Assembly: GCA_002432795.1 (NCBI GenBank)
Contig: DJGU01000134.1
Location: forward strand, 1-8,049
Reading direction: 5' to 3'
DNA from: Anaerolineaceae bacterium UBA5838
GTDB taxonomy: Bacteria; Chloroflexota; Anaerolineae; Anaerolineales; Anaerolineaceae
DNA length: 8,049 bases
Part shown: positions 1 to 5,191 of the stretch, piece after piece
Layout: the number at the start of each line of letters is the position of its first letter
Position numbering within the stretch: the stretch's first letter is position 1
Position numbers and translations under genes: made by a program
The notes under the pieces: generated by a model
Seen by the model: the letters and a program-made list of their open reading frames with translations, nothing else
What the model was told of the DNA's origin: nothing
Database searches by the model: none

Positions 1-58
1 TCGTTCCTCAGGATGACAAGAATTGTCTGTCATTCTGAGCTTCTTTTGCGAAGAATCT
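1..58. repeat. Palindromic intergenic repeat, copy 1 (left end cut by window)
   Basis: The left arm TCGTTCCTCAGGATGACAA (1-19) recurs exactly at 80-98. The right arm holds TGTCATTCTGAGC (28-40) and GCGAAGAATCT (48-58), and ATGACA (13-18) pairs with TGTCAT (28-33). The unit is an imperfect inverted repeat able to fold as a hairpin. From memory, similar palindromes built on 'GAAGAATCT...AGAATGACA' are dispersed in intergenic DNA of Chloroflexota and other bacteria. No coding function is expected. Confidence 0.7.
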
Positions 59-72
59 AGCCAGTAGAGCCC

Positions 73-130
73 AGATCCTTCGTTCCTCAGGATGACAATC
101 GTTTGTCATTCTAGCGCCAGCGAAGAATCT
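73..130. repeat. Palindromic intergenic repeat, copy 2 (complete)
   Basis: The left arm runs from AGATCCTTCG (73-82) to GGATGACAA (90-98). The right arm runs from TTGTCATTCT (103-112) to GCGAAGAATCT (120-130). ATGACAA (92-98) and TTGTCAT (103-109) pair perfectly around a 4-nt loop, and the outer ends AGATcCTTCG and CGAAGaATCT pair with one mismatch. Copies 1 and 2 are 72 to 79 bp apart depending on which arm is compared, so they differ by small indels and are not an exact tandem duplication. Confidence 0.75.
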
Positions 131-554
131 TGATGGTAGAGGGGTAAGATGCTTCATTTCTCAGCCTGTTTTTTTGTAACCCGAGTTTCCCATTTTGCCA
201 AAGAATCGTGATTTCAATAAGGAAAGCGCTGTGTGTCAGGACACTAAAAACAAATTCAAAGCCCTCATGGGTGGGGTTTACAGGTCGCATAGAAAGTAGT
301 TCAAAAAAGGCATGTTTGACTCTGTGGTCAAACGATCGCATTGACAGAAAAGGAGAAACAGCTTCTGCAGGGATACTGAACTCTTGCCACAGAGAAGATT
401 GTTGTTTAATCTGTAATTGCTTAGGAAATAGTACACTACCTGTCACAAAATAGGTTCGCAATGACAGAGAATCCAGTTTTGGAATGAGAACCGTTTATAT
501 CAAAAGCGATTTATTGCTAAAAACCCAAATGGTAATTTTCAATTTGCCAAAAGC
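131..554. other. Intergenic stretch with no supportable gene
   Basis: Apart from the repeat remnant at 147-164, this region is AT-leaning and holds no gene I can support. Short open frames exist on both strands (111-461 minus, 208-453 plus). They overlap each other, lack a convincing ribosome-binding site, resemble no family I recognise, and the minus-strand one is read through the palindromic repeat. A T-run at about 169-176 has no clear stem before it, so I do not call a terminator. The stretch separates the locus from whatever lies to the left. Confidence 0.6.
147..164. repeat. Degenerate third copy of the palindromic repeat (left arm only)
   Basis: AGATGCTTCATTTCTCAG matches the left arm of copy 2, AGATCCTTCGTTCCTCAG (73-90), at 15 of 18 positions. 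The rest of the unit does not follow directly. A possible distant remnant is GTTCGCAATGACA near 454-466. This could be a decayed copy or one split by later insertion. Confidence 0.4.
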
Positions 555-577
555 TATTGACAAAGCATCTGTCAATA
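555..577. promoter_or_regulatory. Perfect 8-bp-arm inverted repeat across the -35 box
   Basis: TATTGACA (555-562) and TGTCAATA (570-577) are exact reverse complements separated by 7 bp. The left arm contains the -35 hexamer and the right arm lies in the promoter spacer. The symmetry is unlike the GAGCGCTC operators, so it may be a site for a second dimeric regulator. It could also be chance symmetry in AT-rich DNA. Confidence 0.4.
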
Positions 578-586
578 TACTATAAT
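557..586 (+). promoter_or_regulatory. Sigma-70-type promoter of the LacI-family regulator gene
   Basis: TTGACA (557-562) and TATAAT (581-586) are both perfect consensus hexamers separated by 18 bp. Transcription would be expected to start near 593, leaving a leader of about 50 nt before the ATG at 644. The operator at 593-606 sits exactly at the predicted start, a classic repression position that implies autoregulation. Confidence 0.85.
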
Positions 587-592
587 GGGTTA

Positions 593-606
593 TGAGAGCG
601 CTCCCA
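593..606. promoter_or_regulatory. CelR-like LacI-family operator, site 1
   Basis: TGAGAGCGCTCCCA is palindromic about a central CpG (between 599 and 600) with one mismatched pair, the usual design for LacI-family operators. As I recall it, the Thermobifida CelR operator is TGGGAGCGCTCCCA, one base different. It lies 7 bp after the -10 box and so should block transcription of the downstream regulator gene. A near-identical inverted copy at 1693-1706 supports a real binding site. Confidence 0.85.
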
Positions 607-643
607 AAGAAAATCATTTGCGAGCTGCCAGATAAGCCAAAAC

Positions 644-1720
644 ATGAATGATCTAAAACTTGAGGACATCGCAAAGCTTGCTGGAGTTTCCAGATCAACC
701 GTTTCACGGGTCGTAAATGCCAGCCCAAATGTGGGGGCGGCAACGCGCAAGCGGGTGGAGAAGATTATTCAAACCACAGGTTATCATCCCAATGCGGCAG
801 CCAGATCCTTGGCATCCCAACGCACCAACATGATCGGGTTGGTGATCCCAAGAACAACCAGCGCCTTTTTCACAGACCCTTACTTCCCGCATCTCACCCA
901 GGGTGTGGCTTTCGCGTGCAACAATCATCACATGACCCTATCCCTTTTCTTGGTGGGCAACCAGGAAGATGAAAACGAAATCACGCCGCGCCTTTTGCGC
1001 CGGGGGATGCTGGATGGTATTCTGCTGCAATCCGGCAATTCAGACGACATGCTCTTCAGGCGATTGATCTCCTCGCATGTGCCATTGCTCGTTTTAGGGC
1101 GTCCTTTTGAGGAAAAATCCGTAAATTACATCGATGTGGACAACATTTTGGCGGCAAAAAACGCCACTTCCCATCTGATCAGGCTTGGTTATCAACGCAT
1201 TGGCATGATTACGGGGGCAATTCGCAGCACGACTTCGATCGATCGCCAGGCAGGCTTCAAGCAGGCGATGGCTGAGGCTGGTAAAACGATCGACCCGTCT
1301 TTGATCGTGGAAGGCGATTTTTCGGAGAACAGCGGTTATGTTGCCATGAAAAAGTTGCTTCCCTTCCGACCAGACGCGATCTTCGCGCAGTCAGATGTGA
1401 TGGCAATTGGGGCGATGCGGGCTGTTCAGGAAGCTGGCCTGCAAATTCCGAAAGACGTGGCATTTGTTGGGTTTGATGATCTTCCGGTTGCGTCTACTTT
1501 GCCAATCAAGTTGACCACCGTTCACCAACCTATTACTCATTTTGGTATCAAAGCAGTTGATCTGCTGATAGATATGATTGAAAAAGGTACTAAACCTGCA
1601 AAACGTATGATCCTTGATGCTGAACTGATCATTCGCGATTCATGTGGGGGAAATTCAAATAACAGACCCATAGTTCAGGGGGTAGAATTCGAAGGGAGCG
1701 CTCTCAAAGCGCCGGCATAA
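644..1720 (+). CDS. LacI-family transcriptional regulator (CelR-like)
   Basis: This 358-residue protein has the standard LacI layout. An N-terminal helix-turn-helix spans residues 6-25 (EDIAKLAGVSRSTVSRVVNA). The hinge helix at about 50-58 includes PNAAARSL with the minor-groove Leu56. A periplasmic-binding-protein-like sugar domain runs from about residue 62 to 332, ending in the family-typical VGFDDLPVAS (275-284) and ELIIRDSC (327-334). Residues 335-358 are an unusual tail whose codons coincide with a promoter and operator for the next gene. Start: the ATG gives the family-typical N-terminus, but no good Shine-Dalgarno sequence precedes it. Its own operator overlaps its promoter (autoregulation), and a second lies before the transport operon. 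The effector is probably cellobiose or a related oligosaccharide, inferred from the neighbours and the CelR-like operator. The family is certain; the ligand is not. Confidence 0.93.
   Translation: MNDLKLEDIAKLAGVSRSTVSRVVNASPNVGAATRKRVEKIIQTTGYHPNAAARSLASQRTNMIGLVIPRTTSAFFTDPYFPHLTQGVAFACNNHHMTLSLFLVGNQEDENEITPRLLRRGMLDGILLQSGNSDDMLFRRLISSHVPLLVLGRPFEEKSVNYIDVDNILAAKNATSHLIRLGYQRIGMITGAIRSTTSIDRQAGFKQAMAEAGKTIDPSLIVEGDFSENSGYVAMKKLLPFRPDAIFAQSDVMAIGAMRAVQEAGLQIPKDVAFVGFDDLPVASTLPIKLTTVHQPITHFGIKAVDLLIDMIEKGTKPAKRMILDAELIIRDSCGGNSNNRPIVQGVEFEGSALKAPA
1659..1688 (+). promoter_or_regulatory. Putative promoter of the transport operon, inside the regulator gene
   Basis: ATAACA (1659-1664, 4/6 match to TTGACA) and TAGAAT (1683-1688, 5/6 match to TATAAT) are spaced 18 bp apart, as in the regulator promoter. 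The second operator follows 4 bp downstream, again over the predicted start. Transcription would give a leader of about 105 nt before the binding-protein gene. The -35 match is weak, so the main support is the matching geometry with site 2. No terminator follows the regulator gene, so read-through from the upstream promoter is also possible. Confidence 0.45.
1693..1706. promoter_or_regulatory. CelR-like LacI-family operator, site 2
   Basis: AGGGAGCGCTCTCA reads TGAGAGCGCTCCCT on the other strand, identical to site 1 at 13 of 14 positions. It lies within codons 350-355 of the regulator gene, about 95 bp before the binding-protein gene. It probably represses the transport operon, and together with site 1 about 1.1 kb upstream it could allow DNA looping by a tetrameric or paired dimeric regulator. 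Confidence 0.85.
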
Positions 1721-1722
1721 AC

Positions 1723-1730
1723 AGGAGGTG
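1723..1730 (+). other. Orphan strong Shine-Dalgarno-like sequence
   Basis: AGGAGGTG begins 3 bp after the regulator stop codon and is a near-ideal match to the 16S anti-SD. No ATG lies at usable distance. The nearest GTG (1748) is 17 nt away and opens only a 5-codon frame ending in TGA. It may be a relic of a former start or a ribosome-standby site in the operon leader. Confidence 0.35.
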
Positions 1731-1801
1731 CAATTCATCATTAACACGTGTTTTTTGTCATTTGAACCACCAAAAAAACCATAAGGAGAAAAGGAAAGAA
1801 A

Positions 1802-3217
1802 ATGAAACGTCTATTTGGATTTTTAGCAGTATTAATGGTCATGAGCCTTGTGCTCGGAGCTTGCGGCACTCCTGCTACACCCGCCACCGAAGCACCGGCT
1901 GCAGACGTCCCCGCTACCGGGGAAAAGACCGTCTTGAATGTCTGGTCTTTCACCAATGAAATTCTCACCATGGCAGTTGCCTTCGAGAAATCTCACCCGG
2001 ATGTGGATGTGGTTTACACCATGATCCCCATGACCAACGGTGAGTATCAAACCAAACTGCTCGCCACGCTCGGCACCGCTGGCGTTCCGGATGTGGTCGC
2101 GCTTGAGGCCGCATTTGTAAAGAGCTATGTCGAAAGCGATTTCCTCGCCGATATCGGCGATCTGCAGAAGTACGCGGACGAACTTAAGGTGTACCCCTTC
2201 GTTTATGAAGTCGGTATGGCTGATGGTGTTCACAAAGCCTATGCTTATCAGGCTACCCCAGGCGCATTGTTCTATCGCCGCAGCCTGGCAAAGGAATACT
2301 TTGGCACTGACGATCCTGTGGAGATGCAGGAACTGTTGGGCGATTTCGACAAGTACATCGCTGCTGCAGAAGTCATCAAGGAAAAATCTGGCGGCGATAC
2401 TTATATGGTATCCTCCAATGGCGATTTTCAGAACCTGTTCTTCGCCAATCGTGAACAACCCTGGGTGGTTGATGGCAAGTTGACCGTTGATCCAATGGTT
2501 GACAAAATGGTTGAGACCGTCAAGATTTTCCGCGACAATGGCTACGAAGCCCGCGCAACCCAGTGGCAGGAAGGCTGGTTCGCCGGCATGAATGACACCC
2601 TGACGGATGCCGCAGGAAATCCCAAGAAAATCTTCAGCTACTTCCTCCCCACCTGGGGTCTGCCCTATGTCTTGTATCCCAACTCCACCTCTTCAGACGG
2701 CGCCAGCACCACCAAGGGCGACTGGGCTGTTATTGAAGGACCTCTGCCCTATCAGTGGGGCGGTACCTGGCTCGGTGTGATGAAGGAAACCAAGAATATG
2801 GACCTGGCAAAAGAGTTTGTTCGCTTCTGCACCCTGGATGAGGAAAACCTGACCAATTGGGCGACTGGTGTTTACACCAATGAATATCTGAAAGCCATCG
2901 ATCCCACCGTTCCTGACGATCAATACCAGGCAGCTGGCGACTTTGTTGGCAGCCAGGTAGTGGTTGAGAAGATCATGGCTTCATTTGATGAGTCAGAAAT
3001 GAGTAAATTCCTTGGCGGTCAGAACTCCTACGGCGGCTTTGCAGCTGCTGCGCCTTCAGTGAATGCTCGTTTGATGCAAGGCTCTGACGATGCGATTCAA
3101 CGCGCTCTCAATGATCCTTTGAACTCGTACCTTGAGGGTACAATCACTCTGGATGAAATGTGGGCTACCTGGAAAGATGCTGTCCGCAATGAGTTCCCTG
3201 ATTTGATCATTGACTAG
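1802..3217 (+). CDS. Sugar ABC transporter substrate-binding lipoprotein (extracellular family 1)
   Basis: This 471-residue protein starts with a lipoprotein signal: basic MKR, a hydrophobic stretch to about residue 19, and the lipobox LGAC with lipidated Cys21. A low-complexity Ala/Thr/Pro/Glu linker (about 22-42) would tether the binding domain to the outer face of the membrane. The mature part looks like family 1 solute-binding proteins of CUT1 importers: VLNVWSF at about 44-50, GVPDVVALE around Asp97, and the C-lobe motif YQWGGTWLGV starting at Tyr317, followed by the typical 'sknm.lAkeFvrF' helix. It should capture an oligosaccharide, likely cellobiose or cello-oligosaccharides given the downstream phosphorylase, and pass it to the two permeases. 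Purine-rich AAGGAG (1783-1788) and AAGGAAAG (1791-1798) precede the ATG. The ligand cannot be read from sequence alone. Confidence 0.93.
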   Translation: MKRLFGFLAVLMVMSLVLGACGTPATPATEAPAADVPATGEKTVLNVWSFTNEILTMAVAFEKSHPDVDVVYTMIPMTNGEYQTKLLATLGTAGVPDVVALEAAFVKSYVESDFLADIGDLQKYADELKVYPFVYEVGMADGVHKAYAYQATPGALFYRRSLAKEYFGTDDPVEMQELLGDFDKYIAAAEVIKEKSGGDTYMVSSNGDFQNLFFANREQPWVVDGKLTVDPMVDKMVETVKIFRDNGYEARATQWQEGWFAGMNDTLTDAAGNPKKIFSYFLPTWGLPYVLYPNSTSSDGASTTKGDWAVIEGPLPYQWGGTWLGVMKETKNMDLAKEFVRFCTLDEENLTNWATGVYTNEYLKAIDPTVPDDQYQAAGDFVGSQVVVEKIMASFDESEMSKFLGGQNSYGGFAAAAPSVNARLMQGSDDAIQRALNDPLNSYLEGTITLDEMWATWKDAVRNEFPDLIID

Positions 3218-3236
3218 TTCAAAATTTGATTAAAAT

Positions 3237-3271
3237 AGATGAGTCAGTACATTCTTCGTACTGACTCATCT
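3237..3271 (+). terminator. Perfect hairpin between binding-protein and permease genes (attenuator or mRNA stabiliser)
   Basis: AGATGAGTCAGTAC (3237-3250) and GTACTGACTCATCT (3258-3271) form a perfect 14-bp stem around a 7-nt loop, starting 20 bp after the binding-protein stop. No proper T-tract follows (TCTCG), so complete termination is unlikely. In binding-protein operons, a hairpin here commonly protects the upstream mRNA or causes partial termination, giving more binding protein than permease. That role is inferred. Confidence 0.6.
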
Positions 3272-3300
3272 TCTCGTGAAACAATTAATGAGGGAGCACA

Positions 3301-4212
3301 ATGTTCAAACTTAAGCATCACCAATATGGTTACCTTTTTGTTGCCCCATTCATCATAGGTTTTTTGGTCTTCGGTCTATATCCGGTAGTGAATACTATCG
3401 TTTTGAGCTTCACAGACCGGACGCTTATGTCCAGCAGTTACAGTTTCACTGGATTACGGAATTTCCAGCTCTTATTTGCAGATAAAACCTTCATCACAGC
3501 AATTAAAAATACCTGGCAGTTGTGGTTGATGAACTTCATCCCACAGATGGGGATTGCGTTTCTGCTATCAATATGGTTCACAAACAATCGCCTGAAGCTG
3601 AGAGGGGTTGGAGTTTGGCGCATGATTTTTTATATGCCCAATCTTATGATGGCATCGGCTGTAGCAGCTCTTTTCTTTTCATTATTTTCATTTTATGGGC
3701 CGGTAAACCAATTTTTAGTACGCGCAGGGTTTTTGCCCGAAGCCATTGACTTCCTTCGAAAACCAGCAGTCGCGCGAGGTTTAGTCGTTTTTATCCAATG
3801 GTGGATGTGGTTTGGTCAAACAACCATCCTTCTGATGGCTGCAATGACGGCTATCTCACCATCCTTATATGAGGCAGCCCTGGTTGATGGTGCTGGAACA
3901 ATCCAGATGTTCCTGCGGATCACCCTGCCATTGATCAAGCCGGTCTTAGTTTATGTCTTGGTAACGTCTTTGGTTGGAGGTATGCAGATGTTCGACATCC
4001 CATACCTACTCACTGATGGACGGGGAAGTCCGTCCAATTCTATCCTCACAAACACTATCAATATGTATATGAAATTTCACAGCAGCAAGGGTCACATTGG
4101 CGCCGCCTCTGCCGTGGGTCTGGTAGTGTTCCTGATGACCAGTATTGTCGCGCTGCTGATTTTCTTCCTCTTACGTGAGAAACACGATCAGCCCGCCAAG
4201 GCTAAAAGATAG
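3301..4212 (+). CDS. Sugar ABC transporter permease, MalF/UgpA type
   Basis: This 303-residue inner-membrane protein has about six hydrophobic segments (roughly residues 10-34, 72-95, 106-130, 157-181, 212-234 and 267-291). The cytoplasmic coupling loop carries the EAA motif EAALVDGAGTIQMFLRITLP (191-210), which docks onto the ATPase subunit. The opening YLFVAPFIIGFLVFGLYPVV and the early TGLRNF segment (50-55) are typical of the first permease of CUT1 systems. It should form the translocation channel with the next gene product and receive sugar from the upstream lipoprotein. GAGGGAG (3290-3296) lies 4 nt before the ATG. The gene sits behind an 83-bp gap holding the hairpin, and the next permease starts 11 bp after its stop, so the two are co-transcribed. 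Confidence 0.93.
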   Translation: MFKLKHHQYGYLFVAPFIIGFLVFGLYPVVNTIVLSFTDRTLMSSSYSFTGLRNFQLLFADKTFITAIKNTWQLWLMNFIPQMGIAFLLSIWFTNNRLKLRGVGVWRMIFYMPNLMMASAVAALFFSLFSFYGPVNQFLVRAGFLPEAIDFLRKPAVARGLVVFIQWWMWFGQTTILLMAAMTAISPSLYEAALVDGAGTIQMFLRITLPLIKPVLVYVLVTSLVGGMQMFDIPYLLTDGRGSPSNSILTNTINMYMKFHSSKGHIGAASAVGLVVFLMTSIVALLIFFLLREKHDQPAKAKR

Positions 4213-4223
4213 GAAGGGCGAAA

Positions 4224-5069
4224 ATGAAAACAAATTATCGATCTATGACCATTGTTTCCCGAATATTTGTCTACCTTTTCCTGGTAATTCTGGTAGTCGT
4301 GACGCTCATTCCTGTGTGGATGTTGATCATCAATGCTACGCGTTCGACGGTAGAAATTCAGCAGGGAATCAGTTTGCTTCCAAGTAAGTACCTTATATCG
4401 AATTATAAAATTTTGCTCAGTAAAGGGCTTGATCTGCCAAGAGGTTTTCTTAACAGTATGACTATCGCTGTTTTGACGACAGTGATCACAGTATACTTTG
4501 CGATGCTCACAGCTTATGGGATCGTTGGATACAATTTCAAAGGCAAGAAGACTTTGTACAACACGATCATTGTTTTGGTCATGATCCCGATGCAGCTGTC
4601 CATCATCGGTTTTTACCAGTGGATGTCAAAACTGGGGTTGACAGACTCCTACGCCTCGCTGATCTTACCCAGCATTGCATCGGCAGGGTCAGTCTTTTTT
4701 GCCAAGCAATATCTTGACTCGATTATGATCCAGGATCTGATTGATGCAGGTCGGATTGATGGTGCCTCAGAATTAGGTATTTTTCACCGCATTATGATTC
4801 CGATAGCCAAACCCGGCATGTTCACGATGGGTATTTTCGCTTTCGTGGCATCCTGGAACAACTTCTTCAATGCCTTCATCCTGATCACTTCGCGTGATAA
4901 ATATACCTTGCCAATGTTGGTCCAAACCCTTCGAGGTGATATTTATCGGCACGAATACGGAGCTATCTACCTTGGGTTGGCAGCTTCGGTTATTCCGATC
5001 ATCATCATCTATTTCCTGTTCTCACGCTACATTGTGAATGGGATTTCGATGGGTGCTGTCAAGGAATGA
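4224..5069 (+). CDS. Sugar ABC transporter permease, MalG/UgpE type
   Basis: This 281-residue membrane protein has about six hydrophobic segments (near residues 12-36, 77-99, 111-133, 145-160, 198-220 and 248-270). Its EAA loop is DLIDAGRIDGASELGIFHRIMIP in part (171-193), with the core DAGRIDGA replacing the more common EAARIDGA. The C-terminus GISMGAVKE is the usual ending of second permeases in CUT1 importers (G..aGavK). It pairs with the preceding permease to form the membrane channel. The ribosome-binding site GGAAGGG overlaps the stop of the upstream gene, consistent with translational coupling. No ATP-binding subunit follows, so energy must come from an ATPase encoded elsewhere, as is common for MsiK-like shared ATPases. 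Confidence 0.93.
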   Translation: MKTNYRSMTIVSRIFVYLFLVILVVVTLIPVWMLIINATRSTVEIQQGISLLPSKYLISNYKILLSKGLDLPRGFLNSMTIAVLTTVITVYFAMLTAYGIVGYNFKGKKTLYNTIIVLVMIPMQLSIIGFYQWMSKLGLTDSYASLILPSIASAGSVFFAKQYLDSIMIQDLIDAGRIDGASELGIFHRIMIPIAKPGMFTMGIFAFVASWNNFFNAFILITSRDKYTLPMLVQTLRGDIYRHEYGAIYLGLAASVIPIIIIYFLFSRYIVNGISMGAVKE

Positions 5070-5092
5070 GGTCAGTAGGAAAATATAATTAC

Positions 5093-5148
5093 GGCGCGTT
5101 GAGCAGAAGTCTCGGTCTTGATGAGCAGGGTCTTCGCCTGAACGCGCC
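5093..5148 (+). promoter_or_regulatory. Imperfect long hairpin in the gap before the phosphorylase gene
   Basis: GGCGCGTT (5093-5100) and AACGCGCC (5141-5148) are exact reverse complements. The pairing extends inward to 17 positions with 3 mismatches, ending in GAAG (5106-5109) against CTTC (5132-5135) and leaving a loop of about 22 nt. A perfect TATAAT (5084-5089) lies just upstream but lacks a recognisable -35 box. The stem is followed by TTTGTT, a poor terminator tail. Possible roles are an attenuator, an RNA-processing or stability element, or the leader of an internal promoter. Confidence 0.45.
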
Positions 5149-5179
5149 TTTGTTCCCTTAATTTTTGCTGATTCCAGGT

Positions 5180-5184
5180 GGAGG
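5180..5184 (+). promoter_or_regulatory. Ribosome-binding site fixing the phosphorylase start
   Basis: GGAGG lies 7 nt before the ATG at 5192. It rules against the in-frame TTG at 5165, which would place this site inside the coding region and add nine residues absent from known GH94 cellobiose phosphorylases. Confidence 0.85.
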
Positions 5185-5191
5185 AATTTTC

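Noticed and set aside
1..130. CRISPR-like array from the repeated 19-bp sequence
   Set aside because: There are only two copies, each part of a larger palindrome whose 'spacer' is itself repeated. No cas genes are seen.
220..233. AGCGCT core (GGAAAGCGCTGTGT) as a further LacI-family operator
   Set aside because: Only the 6-bp core is symmetric, the flanks differ from the two operators, and it is not near a promoter.
208..453. 81-residue open frame on the plus strand
   Set aside because: No promoter or ribosome-binding site, no familiar motif, and fully overlapped by an opposite frame. Probably chance.
111..461. 116-residue open frame on the minus strand
   Set aside because: No recognisable family, no clear ribosome-binding site, overlaps another open frame on the plus strand, and its end is read through the palindromic repeat.
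1741..1769. TTAACA (1741-1746) as the -35 box of the transport operon
   Set aside because: No acceptable -10 box occurs 16-18 bp downstream.
1832..2458. 208-residue open frame antisense to the binding-protein gene
   Set aside because: It lies within a confidently identified lipoprotein gene and shows no family motif.
3102..3110. GCGCTCTCA inside the binding-protein gene as a third operator
   Set aside because: Only one half-site plus the centre matches. The other half is absent and it lies within coding sequence.
5165..5191. TTG start adding nine residues to the phosphorylase
   Set aside because: The extension encodes MLIPGGGIF across the GGAGG ribosome-binding site. The ATG at 5192 gives the family-typical MRFGHFDD start.
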